Shown piece after piece: positions 30,590 to 44,582 of a stretch of 64,000 nucleotides of DNA. Every line of letters starts with the position of its first letter. Within the stretch, counting starts at the first letter, position 1. The position numbers were made by a program, and so were the translations under genes. The notes beneath the pieces were generated by a model that had not been told where the DNA came from, made no database searches, and worked only from the letters and a program-made list of their open reading frames with translations. Source of the DNA: Tipula vernalis (lineage: Eukaryota > Arthropoda > Insecta > Diptera > Tipulidae); assembly GCA_958295665.1 (NCBI GenBank), contig OY282558.1, positions 50,227,389 through 50,291,388 of the forward strand, read 5' to 3'.

Positions 30590-33500
30590 CTTGTGGGCTA
30601 TAGCACAGTTGATTTTCAAAAAATTGAATTTTCTAAGAAATGTTTAGAAATAATCGAGCAATCAAAACGAAAATTGTCAGATCAATTACAAGTTCCGAAA
30701 CCTATTGATAGAGGTATCAACCATCGTAATAGGACCATTTTAGATTTTTGCCGCCCAAAAACTTGTGGGCTATAGCACAGTTGATTTTCAAAAAATTGAA
30801 TTTTCTAAGAAATGTTTAGAAATAATCGAGCAATCAAAATGAAAATTATCACATCAATTACAGGTCTCGAAACCTATTGATAGAGGTATCAACCATCGTA
30901 ATCGGACCATTTTAGATTTTTGCCGCCCAAAAACTTGTGGGCTATAGCACAGTTGATTTTCAATAAAATTGAATTTTCTAAGAAATGTTTAGAAATAATC
31001 GAGCAATCAAAATGAAAATTGTCACATCAATTACAAGTCTCGAAACCTATTGATAGAGGTATCAACCATCGTAGTCGGACCATTTTAGATTTTTGCCGCC
31101 CAAAAACTTGTGGGCTATAGCACAGTTGATTTTCAATAAAATTGAATTTTCTAAGAAATGTTTAGAAATAATCGAGCAATCAAAATGAAAATTGTCACAG
31201 CAATTACAGGTCCCGAAACCTATTGATAGAGGTATCAACCATCGTAATCGGACCATTTTAGATTTTTGCCGCCCAAAAACTTGTGGGCTATAGCACAGTT
31301 GATTTTCAAAAAATTGAATTTTCTAAGAAATGTTTAGAAATAATCGAGCAATCAAAACGAAAATTGTCAGATCAATTACAAGTTCCGAAACCTATTGATA
31401 GAGGTATCAACCATCGTAATAGGACCATTTTAGATTTTTGCCGCCCAAAAACTTGTGGGCTATAGCACAGTTGATTTTCAAAAAATTGAATTTTCTAAGA
31501 AATGTTTAGAAATAATCGAGCAATCAAAATGAAAATTGTCACATCAATTACAAGTCTCGAAACCTATTGATAGAGGTATCAACCATCGTAATCGGACCAT
31601 TTTAGATTTTTGCCGCCCAAAAACTTGTGGGCTATAGCACAGTTGATTTTCAATAAAATTGAATTTTCTAAGAAATGTTTAGAAATAATCGAGCAATCAA
31701 AATGAAAATTGTCACAGCAATTACAGGTCCCGAAACCTATTGATAGAGGTATCAACCATCGTAATCGGACCATTTTAGATTTTTGCCGCCCAAAAACTTG
31801 TGGGCTATAGCACAGTTGATTTTCAAAAAATTGAATTTTCTAAGAAATGTTTAGAAATAATCGAGCAATCAAAACGAAAATTGTCAGATCAATTACAAGT
31901 TCCGAAACCTATTGATAGAGGTATCAACCATCGTAATAGGACCATTTTAGATTTTTGCCGCCCAAAAACTTGTGGCCTATAGCACAGTTGATTTTCAAAA
32001 AATTGAATTTTCTAAGAAATGTTTAGAAATAATCGAGCAATCAAAATGAAAATTATCACATCAATTACAGGTCTCGAAACCTATTGATAGAGGTATCAAC
32101 CATCGTAATCGGACCATTTTAGATTTTTGCCGCCCAAAAACTTGTGGGCTATAGCACAGTTGATTTTCAATAAAATTGAATTTTCTAAGAAATGTTTAGA
32201 AATAATCGAGCAATCAAAATGAAAATTGTCACATCAATTACAAGTCTCGAAACCTATTGATAGAGGTATCAACCATCGTAGTCGGACCATTTTAGATTTT
32301 TGCCGCCCGAAAACTTGTGGGCTATAGCACAGTTGATTTTCAATAAAATTGAATTTTCTAAGAAATGTTTAGAAATAATCGAGCAATCAAAATGAAAATT
32401 GTCACATCAATTACAAGTCTCGAAACCTATTGATAGAGGTATCAACCATCGTAATCGGACCATTTTAGATTTTTGCCGCCCAAAAACTTGTGGGCTATAG
32501 CACAGTTGATTTTCAATAAAATTGAATTTTCTAAGAAATGTTTAGAAATAATCGAGCAATCAAAATGAAAATTGTCACAGCAATTACAGGTCCCGAAACC
32601 TATTGATAGAGGTATCAACCATCGTAATCGGACCATTTTAGATTTTTGCCGCCCAAAAACTTGTGGGCTATAGCACAGTTGATTTTCAAAAAATTGAATT
32701 TTCTAAGAAATGTTTAGAAATAATCGAGCAATCAAAACGAAAATTGTCAGATCAATTACAAGTTCCGAAACCTATTGATAGAGGTATCAACCATCGTAAT
32801 AGGACCATTTTAGATTTTTGCCGCCCAAAAACTTGTGGGCTATAGCACAGTTGATTTTCAAAAAATTGAATTTTCTAAGAAATGTTTAGAAATAATCGAG
32901 CAATCAAAATGAAAATTATCACATCAATTACAGGTCTCGAAACCTATTGATAGAGGTATCAACCATCGTAATCGGACCATTTTAGATTTTTGCCGCCCAA
33001 AAACTTGTGGGCTATAGCACAGTTGATTTTCAATAAAATTGAATTTTCTAAGAAATGTTTAGAAATAATCGAGCAATCAAAATGAAAATTGTCACATCAA
33101 TTACAAGTCTCGAAACCTATTGATAGAGGTATCAACCATCGTAGTCGGACCATTTTAGATTTTTGCCGCCCGAAAACTTGTGGGCTATAGCACAGTTGAT
33201 TTTCAAAAAATTGAATTTTCTAAGAAATGTTTAGAAATAATCGAGCAATCAAAATGAAAATTGTCACAGCAATTACAGGTCCCGAAACCTATTGATAGAG
33301 GTATCAACCATCGTAATCGGACCATTTTAGATTTTTGCCGCCCAAAAACTTGTGGGCTATAGCACAGTTGATTTTCAAAAAATTGAATTTTCTAAGAAAT
33401 GTTTAGAAATAATCGAGCAATCAAAACGAAAATTGTCAGATCAATTACAAGTTCCGAAACCTATTGATAGAGGTATCAACCATCGTAATAGGACCATTTT

Positions 33501-35800
33501 AGATTTTTGCCGCCCAAAAACTTGTGGGCTATAGCACAGTTGATTTTCAAAAAATTGAATTTTCTAAGAAATGTTTAGAAATAATCGAGCAATCAAAATG
33601 AAAATTATCACATCAATTACAGGTCTCGAAACCTATTGATAGAGGTATCAACCATCGTAATCGGACCATTTTAGATTTTTGCCGCCCAAAAACTTGTGGG
33701 CTATAGCACAGTTGATTTTCAATAAAATTGAATTTTCTAAGAAATGTTTAGAAATAATCGAGCAATCAAAATGAAAATTGTCACATCAATTACAAGTCTC
33801 GAAACCTATTGATAGAGGTATCAACCATCGTAATCGGACCATTTTAGATTTTTGCCGCCCAAAAACTTGTGGGCTATAGCACAGTTGATTTTCAATAAAA
33901 TTGAATTTTCTAAGAAATGTTTAGAAATAATCGAGCAATCAAAATGAAAATTGTCACAGCAATTACAGGTCCCGAAACCTATTGATAGAGGTATCAACCA
34001 TCGTAATCGGACCATTTTAGATTTTTGCCGCCCAAAAACTTGTGGGCTATAGCACAGTTGATTTTCAATAAAATTGAATTTTCTAAGAAATGTTTAGAAA
34101 TAATCGAGCAATCAAAATGAAAATTGTCACAGCAATTACAGGTCCCGAAACCTATTGATAGAGGTATCAACCATCGTAATCGGACCATTTTAGATTTTTG
34201 CCGCCCAAAAACTTGTGGGCTATAGCACAGTTGATTTTCAATAAAATTGAATTTTCTAAGAAATGTTTAGAAATAATCGAGCAATCAAAATGAAAATTGT
34301 CACAGCAATTACAGGTCCCGAAACCTATTGATAGAGGTATCAACCATCGTAATCGGACCATTTTAGATTTTTGCCGCCCAAAAACTTGTGGGCTATAGCA
34401 CAGTTGATTTTCAAAAAATTGAATTTTCTAAGAAATGTTTAGAAATAATCGAGCAATCAAAACGAAAATTGTCAGATCAATTACAAGTTCCGAAACCTAT
34501 TGATAGAGGTATCAACCATCGTAATAGGACCATTTTAGATTTTTGCCGCCCAAAAACTTGTGGGCTATAGCACAGTTGATTTTCAAAAAATTGAATTTTC
34601 TAAGAAATGTTTAGAAATAATCGAGCAATCAAAATGAAAATTATCACATCAATTACAGGTCTCGAAACCTATTGATAGAGGTATCAACCATCGTAATCGG
34701 ACCATTTTAGATTTTTGCCGCCCAAAAACTTGTGGGCTATAGCACAGTTGATTTTCAATAAAATTGAATTTTCTAAGAAATGTTTAGAAATAATCGAGCA
34801 ATCAAAATGAAAATTGTCACATCAATTACAAGTCTCGAAACCTATTGATAGAGGTATCAACCATCGTAGTCGGACCATTTTAGATTTTTGCCGCCCGAAA
34901 ACTTGTGGGCTATAGCACAGTTGATTTTCAAAAAATTGAATTTTCTAAGAAATGTTTAGAAATAATCGAGCAATCAAAATGAAAATTGTCACAGCAATTA
35001 CAGGTCCCGAAACCTATTGATAGAGGTATCAACCATCGTAATCGGACCATTTTAGATTTTTGCCGCCCAAAAACTTGTGGGCTATAGCACAGTTGATTTT
35101 CAAAAAATTGAATTTTCTAAGAAATGTTTAGAAATAATCGAGCAATCAAAACGAAAATTGTCAGATCAATTACAAGTTCCAAAACCTATTGATAGAGGTA
35201 TCAACCATCGTAATAGGACCATTTTAGATTTTTGCCGCCCAAAAACTTGTGGGCTATAGCACAGTTGATTTTCAAAAAATTGAATTTTCTAAGAAATGTT
35301 TAGAAATAATCGAGCAATCAAAATGAAAATTATCACATCAATTACAGGTCTCGAAACCTATTGATAGAGGTATCAACCATCGTAATCGGACCATTTTAGA
35401 TTTTTGCCGCCCAAAAACTTGTGGGCTATAGCACAGTTGATTTTCAATAAAATTGAATTTTCTAAGAAATGTTTAGAAATAATCGAGCAATCAAAATGAA
35501 AATTGTCACAGCAATTACAGGTCCCGAAACCTATTGATAGAGGTATCAACCATCGTAATCGGACCATTTTAGATTTTTGCCGCCCAAAAACTTGTGGGCT
35601 ATAGCACAGTTGATTTTCAAAAAATTGAATTTTCTAAGAAATGTTTAGAAATAATCGAGCAATCAAAACGAAAATTGTCAGATCAATTACAAGTTCCGAA
35701 ACCTATTGATAGAGGTATCAACCATCGTAATAGGACCATTTTAGATTTTTGCCGCCCAAAAACTTGTGGGCTATAGCACAGTTGATTTTCAAAAAATTGA
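30590..35800 (+). repeat. Satellite higher-order repeat, 3- to 6-mers with a diagnostic unit
   Basis: A marker monomer with AAAACGAAAATTGTCAGATC, ACAAGTTCC and AATAGGACC, and a 2-bp-shorter TTTTCAAAAAATTG, recurs from 30.6 kb to 35.8 kb. Steps between markers are 690, 517, 863, 689, 1036, 689 and 517 bp, i.e. four, three, five, four, six, four and three monomers. A lone older copy lies at about 19,885. Confidence 0.85.
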
Positions 35801-38800
35801 ATTTTCTAAGAAATGTTTAGAAATAATCGAGCAATCAAAATGAAAATTATCACATCAATTACAGGTCTCGAAACCTATTGATAGAGGTATCAACCATCGT
35901 AATCGGACCATTTTAGATTTTTGCCGCCCAAAAACTTGTGGGCTATAGCACAGTTGATTTTCAATAAAATTGAATTTTCTAAGAAATGTTTAGAAATAAT
36001 CGAGCAATCAAAATGAAAATTGTCACATCAATTACAAGTCTCGAAACCTATTGATAGAGGTATCAACCATCGTAGTCGGACCATTTTAGATTTTTGCCGC
36101 CCGAAAACTTGTGGGCTATAGCACAGTTGATTTTCAATAAAATTGAATTTTCTAAGAAATGTTTAGAAATAATCGAGCAATCAAAATGAAAATTGTCACA
36201 GCAATTACAGGTCCCGAAACCTATTGATAGAGGTATCAACCATCGTAATCGGAGCATTTTAGATTTTAGCCGCCCAAAAACTTGTGGGCTATAGCACAGT
36301 TGATTTTCAATAAAATTGAATTTTCTAAGAAATGTTTAGAAATAATCGAGCAATGAAAATGAAAATTGTCACAGCAATTACAGGTCCCGAAACCTATTGA
36401 TAGAGGTATCAACCATCGTAATCGGACCATTTTAGATTTTTGCCGCCCAAAAAGTTGTGGGCTATAGCACAGTTGATTTTCAATAAAATTGAATTTTCTA
36501 AGAAATGTTTAGAAATAATCGAGCAATCAAAATGAAAATTGTCACAGCAATTACAGGTCCCGAAACCTATTGATAGAGGTATCAACCATCGTAATCGGAC
36601 CATTTTAGATTTTTGCCGCCCAAAAAGTTGTGGGCTATAGCACAGTTGATTTTCAATAAAATTGAATTTTCTAAGAAATGTTTAGAAATAATCGAGCAAT
36701 CAAAATGAAAATTGTCACAGCAATTAAAGGTCCCGAAACCTATTGATAGAGGTATCAACCATCGTAATCGGAGCGTTTTAGATTTTAGCCTCCCAAAAAC
36801 TTGTGGGCTATAGCACAGTTGATTTTCAATAAAATTGAATTTTCTAAGAAATGTTTAGAAATAATCGAGCAATCAAAATGCAAATTGTCACAGCAATTAA
36901 AGGTCCCGAAACCTATTGATAGAGGTATCAACCATCGTAATCGGAGCGTTTTAGATTTTAGCCTCCCAAAAACTTGTGGGCTATAGCACAGTTGATTTTC
37001 AATAAAATTGAATTTTCTAAGAAATGTTTAGAAATAATCGAGCAATCAAAATGAAAATTGTCACAGCAATTACAGGTCTCGAAACCTATTGATAGAGGTA
37101 ACCATCGTAATCGGACCATTTTAGATTTTTGCCGCCCAAAAACTTGTGGGCTATAGCACAGTTGATTTTCAATAAAATTGAATTTTCTAAGAAATGTTTA
37201 GAAATAATCGAGCAATCAAAATGAAAATTGTCACAGCAATTACAGGTCCCGAAACCTATTGATAGAGGTATCAACCATCGTAATCGGACCATTTTAGATT
37301 TTTGCCGCCCAAAAACTTGTGGGCTATAGCACAGTTGATTTTCAAAAAATTGAATTTTCTAAGAAATGTTTAGAAATAATCGAGCAATCAAAATGAAAAT
37401 TATCACATCAATTACAGGTCTCGAAACCTATTGATAGAGGTATCAACCATCGTAATCGGACCATTTTAGATTTTTCCGCCCAAAAAGTTGTGGGCTATAG
37501 CACAGTTGATTTTCAATAAAATTGAATTTTCTAAGAAAGGTTTAGAAATAATCGAGCAATCAAAATGAAAATTGTCACATCAATTACAAGTCTCGAAACC
37601 TATTGATAGAGGTATCAACCATCGTAATAGGACCATTTTAGATTTTTGCCGCCCGAAAACTTGTGGGCTATAGCACAGTTGATTTTCAATAAAATTGAAT
37701 TTTCTAAGAAATGTTTAGAAATAATCGAGCAATGAAAATGAAAATTGTCACAGCAATTACAGGTTCCGAAACCTATTGATAGAGGTATCAACCATCGTAA
37801 TCGGACCATTTTAGATTTTTGCCGCCCAAAAACTTGTGGGCTATAGCACAGTTGATTTTCAATAAAATTGAATTTTCTAAGAAATGTTTAGAAATAATCG
37901 AGCAATCAAAATGAAAATTGTCACAGCAATTACAGGTGCCGAAACCTATTTATAGAGGTATCAACCATCGTAATCGGACCATTTTAGATTTTTGCCGCCC
38001 AAAAACTTGTGGGCTATAGCACAGTTGATTTTCAATAAAATTGAATTTTCTAAGAAATGTTTAGAAATAATCGAGCAATCAAAATGAAAATTTTAATATA
38101 AATTACAGGTCTCGAAACCTATTGATAGAGGTTATCAACCATCGTAATCGGACCATTTTAGATTTTTGCCGCCCGAAAAGTTGTGGGCTATAGCACAGTT
38201 GATTTTCAATAAAATTGAATTTTCTAAGAAATGTTTAGAAATAATCGAGCAATCAAAATGAAAATTGTCACAGCAATTACAGGTCCCGAAACCTATTGAT
38301 AGAGGTATCAACCATCGTAATCGGACCATTTTAGATTTTTGCCGCCCAAAAACTTGTGGGCTATAGCACAGTTGATTTTCAATAAAATTGAATTTTCTAA
38401 GAAATGTTTAGAAATAATCGAGCAATCAAAATGAAAATTGTCACAGCAATTACAGGTCCCGAAACCTATTGATAGAGGTATCAACCATCGTAATCGGACC
38501 ATTTTAGATTTTTGCCGCCCAAAAACTTGTGGGCTATAGCACAGTTGATTTTCAAAAAATTGAATTTTCTAAGAAATGTTTAGAAATAATCGAGCAATCA
38601 AAATGAAAATTATCACATCAATTACAGGTCTCGAAACCTATTGATAGAGGTATCAACCATCGTAATCGGACCATTTTAGATTTTTGCCGCCCAAAAACTT
38701 GTGGGCTATAGCACAGTTGATTTTCAATAAAATTGAATTTTCTAAGAAATGTTTAGAAATAATCGAGCAATCAAAATGAAAATTGTCACATCAATTACAA

Positions 38801-40189
38801 GTCTCGAAACCTATTGATAGAGGTATCAACCATCGTAGTCGGACCATTTTAGATTTTGGCCGCCCGAAAACTTGTGGGCTATAGCACAGTTGATTTTCAA
38901 TAAAATTGAATTTTCTAAGAAATGTTTAGAAATAATCGAGCAATCAAAATGAAAATTGTCACAGCAATTACAGGTCCCGAAACCTATTGATAGAGGTATC
39001 AACCATCGTAATCGGAGCATTTTAGATTTTAGCCGCCCAAAAAATTTTGTGGGCTATAGCACAGTTGATTTTCAATAAAATTGAATTTTCTAAGAAATGT
39101 TTAGAAATAATCGAGCAATGAAAATGAAAATTGTCACAGCAATTACAGGTCCCGAAACCTATTGATAGAGGTATCAACCATCGTAATCGGACCATTTTAG
39201 ATTTTTGCCGCCCAAAAACTTGTGGGCTATAGCACAGTTGATTTTCAATAAAATTGAATTTTCTAAGAAATGTTTAGAAATAATCGAGCAATCAAAATGA
39301 AAATTGTCACAGCAATTACAGGTCTCGAAACCTATTGATAGAGGTATCAACCATCGTAATCGGACCATTTTAGATTTTTGCCGCCCAAAAACTTGTGGGC
39401 TATAGCACAGTTGATTTTCAATAAAATTGAATTTTCTAAGAAATGTTTAGAAATAATCGAGCAATCAAAATGCAAATTGTCACAGCAATTACAGGTCCCG
39501 AAACCTATTGATAGAGGTATCAACCATCGTAATCGGACCATTTTAGATTTTTGCCGCCCAAAAACTTGTGGGCTATAGCACAGTTGATTTTCAATAAAAT
39601 TGAATTTTCTAAGAAATGTTTAGAAATAATCGAGCAATCAAAATGAAAATTGTCACAGCAATTACAGGTCTCGAAACCTATTGATAGAGGTATCAACCAT
39701 CGTAATCGGACCATTTTAGATTTTTGCCGCCCAAAAACTTGTGGGCTATAGCACAGTTGATTTTCAATAAAATTGAATTTTCTAAGAAATGTTTAGAAAT
39801 AATCGAGCAATCAAAATGAAAATTGTCACAGCAATTACAGGTCTCGAAACCTATTGATAGAGGTATCAACCATCGTAATCGGACCATTTTAGATTTTTGC
39901 CGCCCAAAAACTTGTGGGCTATAGCACAGTTGATTTTCAATAAAATTGAATTTTCTAAGAAATGTTTAGAAATAATCGAGCAATCAAAATGAAAATTGTC
40001 ACAGCAATTACAGGTCTCGAAACCTATTGATAGAGGTATCAACCATCGTAATCGGACCATTTTAGATTTTGGCCGCCCAAAAACTTGTGGGCTATAGCAC
40101 AGTTGATTTTCAATAAAATTGAATTTTCTAAGAAATGTTTAGAAATAATCGAGCAATCAAAATGCAAATTGTCACAGCAATTACAGGTC

Positions 40190-43100
40190 CCGAAACCTAT
40201 TGATAGAGGTATCAACCATCGTAATCGGAGCGTTTTAGATTTTAGCCTCCCAAAAACTTGTGGGCTATAGCACAGTTGATTTTCAATAAAATTGAATTTT
40301 CTAAGAAATGTTTAGAAATAATCGAGCAATCAAAATGAAAATTGTCACAGCTATTACAGGTCCCGAAACCTATTGATAGAGGTATCAACCATCGTAATCG
40401 GACCATTTTAGATTTTTGCCGCCCAAAAACTTGTGGGCTATAGCACAGTTGATTTTCAATAAAATTGAATTTTCTAAGAAATGTTTAGAAATAATCGAGC
40501 AATCAAAATGCAAATTGTCACAGCAATTACAGGTCCCGAAACCTATTGATAGAGGTATCAACCATCGTAATCGGAGCATTTTAGATTTTAGCCGCCCAAA
40601 AACTTGTGGGCTATAGCACAGTTGATTTTCAATAAAATTGAATTTTCTAAGAAATGTTTAGAAATAATCGAGCAATCAAAATGCAAATTGTCACAGCAAT
40701 TAAAGGTCCCGAAACCTATTGATAGAGGTATCAACCATCGTAATCGGAGCGTTTTAGATTTTAGCCTCCCAAAAACTTGTGGGCTATAGCACAGTTGATT
40801 TTCAATAAAATTGAATTTTCTAAGAAATGTTTAGAAATAATCGAGCAATCAAAATGAAAATTGTCACAGCTATTACAGGTCCCGAAACCTATTGATAGAG
40901 GTATCAACCATCGTAATCGGACCATTTTAGATTTTTGCCGCCCAAAAAGTTGTGGGCTATAGCACAGTTGATTTTCAATAAAATTGAATTTTCTAAGAAA
41001 TGTTTAGAAATAATCGAGCAATCAAAATGAAAATTGTCACAGCAATTACAGGTCTCGAAACCTATTGATAGAGGTATCAACCATCGTAATCGGACCATTT
41101 TAGATTTTTGCCGCCCAAAAACTTGTGGGCTATAGCACAGTTGATTTTCAATAAAATTGAATTTTCTAAGAAATGTTTAGAAATAATCGAGCAATCAAAA
41201 TGAAAATTGTCACAGCAATTACAGGTCTCGAAACCTATTGATAGAGGTATCAACCATCGTAATCGGACCATTTTAGATTTTTGCCGCCCAAAAACTTGTG
41301 GGCTATAGCACAGTTGATTTTCAATAAAATTGAATTTTCTAAGAAATGTTTAGAAATAATCGAGCAATCTAAATGAAAATTGTCACAGCAATTACAGGTC
41401 TCGAAACCTATTGATAGAGGTATCAACCATCGTAATCGGACCATTTTAGATTTTTGCCGCCCAAAAACTTGTGGGCTATAGCACAGTTGATTTTCAATAA
41501 AATTGAATTTTCTAAGAAATGTTTAGAAATAATCGAGCAATCAAAATGCAAATTGTCACAGCAATTACAGGTCCCGAAACCTATTGATAGAGGTATCAAC
41601 CATCGTAATCGGACCATTTTAGATTTTTGCCGCCCAAAAAGTTGTGGGCTATAGCACAGTGGATTTTCAATAAAATTGAATTTTCTAAGAAATGTTTAGA
41701 AATAATCGAGCAATCAAAATGAAAATTGTCACAGCAATTACAGGTCCCGAAACCTATTGATAGAGGTATCAACCATCGTAATCGGACCATTTTAGATTTT
41801 TGCCGCCCAAAAACTTGTGGGCTATAGCACAGTTGATTTTCAATAAAATTGAATTTTCTAAGAAATGTTTAGAAATAATCGAGCAATCAAAATGAAAATT
41901 GTCACAGCAATTACAGGTCTCGAAACCTATTGATAGAGGTATCAACCATCGTAATCGGAGCATTTTAGATTTTTGCCGCCCAAAAACTTGTGGGCTATAG
42001 CACAGTTGATTTTCAATAAAATTGAATTTTCTAAGAAATGTTTAGAAATAATCGAGCAATCAAAATGCAAATTGTCACAGCAATTACAGGTCCCGAAACC
42101 TATTGATAGAGGTATCAACCATCGTAATCGGACCATTTTAGATTTTTGCCGCCCAAAAACTTGTGGGCTATAGCACAGTTGATTTTCAATAAAATTGAAT
42201 TTTCTAAGAAATGTTTAGAAATAATCGAGCAATCAAAATGAAAATTGTCACAGCAATTACAGGTCTCGAAACCTATTGATAGAGGTATCAACCATCGTAA
42301 TCGGACCATTTTAGATTTTTGCCGCCCAAAAACTTGTGGGCTATAGCACAGTTGATTTTCAATAAAATTGAATTTTCTAAGAAATGTTTAGAAATAATCG
42401 AGCAATCAAAATGAAAATTGTCACAGCAATTACAGGTCTCGAAACCTATTGATAGAGGTATCAACCATCGTAATCGGACCATTTTAGATTTTTGCCGCCC
42501 AAAAAGTTGTGGGCTATAGCACAGTTGATTTTCAATAAAATTGAATTTTCTAAGAAATGTTTAGAAATAATCGAGCAATCAAAATGAAAATTGTCACAGC
42601 AATTACAGGTCTCGAAACCTATTGATAGAGGTATCAACCATCGTAATCGGACCATTTTAGATTTTTGCCGCCCAAAAACTTGTGGGCTATAGCACAGTTG
42701 ATTTTCAATAAAATTGAATTTTCTAAGAAATGTTTAGAAATAATCGAGCAATCAAAATGCAAATTGTCACAGCAATTACAGGTCCCGAAACCTATTGATA
42801 GAGGTATCAACCATCGTAATCGGAGCATTTTAGATTTTAGCCGCCCAAAAATTTGTGGGCTATAGCACAGTTGATTTTCAATAAAATTGAATTTTCTAAG
42901 AAATGTTTAGAAATAATCGAGCAATCAAAATGCAAATTGTCACAGCAATTAAAGGTCCCGAAACCTATTGATAGAGGTATCAACCATCGTAATCGGAGCG
43001 TTTTAGATTTTAGCCTCCCAAAAACTTGTGGGCTATAGCACAGTTGATTTTCAATAAAATTGAATTTTCTAAGAAATGTTTAGAAATAATCGAGCAATCA

Positions 43101-44300
43101 AAATGCAAATTGTCACAGCAATTAAAGGTCCCGAAACCTATTGATAGAGGTATCAACCATCGTAATCGGAGCGTTTTAGATTTTAGCCTCCCAAAAACTT
43201 GTGGGCTATAGCACAGTTGATTTTCAATAAAATTGAATTTTCTAAGAAATGTTTAGAAATAATCGAGCAATCAAAATGAAAATTGTCACAGCTATTACAG
43301 GTCCCGAAACCTATTGATAGAGGTATCAACCATCGTAATCGGACCATTTTAGATTTTTGCCGCCCAAAAACTTGTGGGCTATAGCACAGTTGATTTTCAA
43401 TAAAATTGAATTTTCTAAGAAATGTTTAGAAATAATCGAGCAATCAAAATGCAAATTGTCACAGCAATTACAGGTCCCGAAACCTATTGATAGAGGTATC
43501 AACCATCGTAATCGGAGCATTTTAGATTTTAGCCGCCCAAAAACTTGTGGGCTATAGCACAGTTGATTTTCAATAAAATTGAATTTTCTAAGAAATGTTT
43601 AGAAATAATCGAGCAATCAAAATGCAAATTGTCACAGCAATTAAAGGTCCCGAAACCTATTGATAGAGGTATCAACCATCGTAATCGGAGCGTTTTAGAT
43701 TTTAGCCTCCCAAAAACTTGTGGGCTATAGCACAGTTGATTTTCAATAAAATTGAATTTTCTAAGAAATGTTTAGAAATAATCGAGCAATCAAAATGAAA
43801 ATTGTCACAGCTATTACAGGTCCCGAAACCTATTGATAGAGGTATCAACCATCGTAATCGGACCATTTTAGATTTTTGCCGCCCAAAAAGTTGTGGGCTA
43901 TAGCACAGTTGATTTTCAATAAAATTGAATTTTCTAAGAAATGTTTAGAAATAATCGAGCAATCAAAATGAAAATTGTCACAGCAATTACAGGTCTCGAA
44001 ACCTATTGATAGAGGTATCAACCATCGTAATCGGACCATTTTAGATTTTTGCCGCCCAAAAACTTGTGGGCTATAGCACAGTTGATTTTCAATAAAATTG
44101 AATTTTCTAAGAAATGTTTAGAAATAATCGAGCAATCAAAATGAAAATTGTCACAGCAATTACAGGTCTCGAAACCTATTGATAGAGGTATCAACCATCG
44201 TAATCGGACCATTTTAGATTTTTGCCGCCCAAAAACTTGTGGGCTATAGCACAGTTGATTTTCAATAAAATTGAATTTTCTAAGAAATGTTTAGAAATAA
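40190..44300 (+). repeat. Large satellite duplication, copy 1
   Basis: This matches 46.42-50.18 kb, first at an offset of 6,228 bp (exactly 36 monomers), later at 6,055 and 5,882 after two single-monomer losses. Shared rare variants include GCACAGTGGATTTTC (41,655 and 47,883), the AATCTAAATG unit (41,367 and 47,595) and GCTATTACAGG (40,350 and 46,578). Confidence 0.85.
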
Positions 44301-44582
44301 TCGAGCAATCAAAATGAAAATTGTCACAGCAATTACAGGTCTCGAAACCTATTGATAGAGGTATCAACCATCGTAATCGGACCATTTTAGATTTTTGCCG
44401 CCCAAAAACTTGTGGGCTATAGCACAGTTGATTTTCAATAAAATTGAATTTTCTAAGAAATGTTTAGAAATAATCGAGCAATCAAAATGAAAATTGTCAC
44501 AGCAATTACAGGTCTCGAAACCTATTGATAGAGGTATCAACCATCGTAATCGGACCATTTTAGATTTTGGCCGCCCAAAAAC

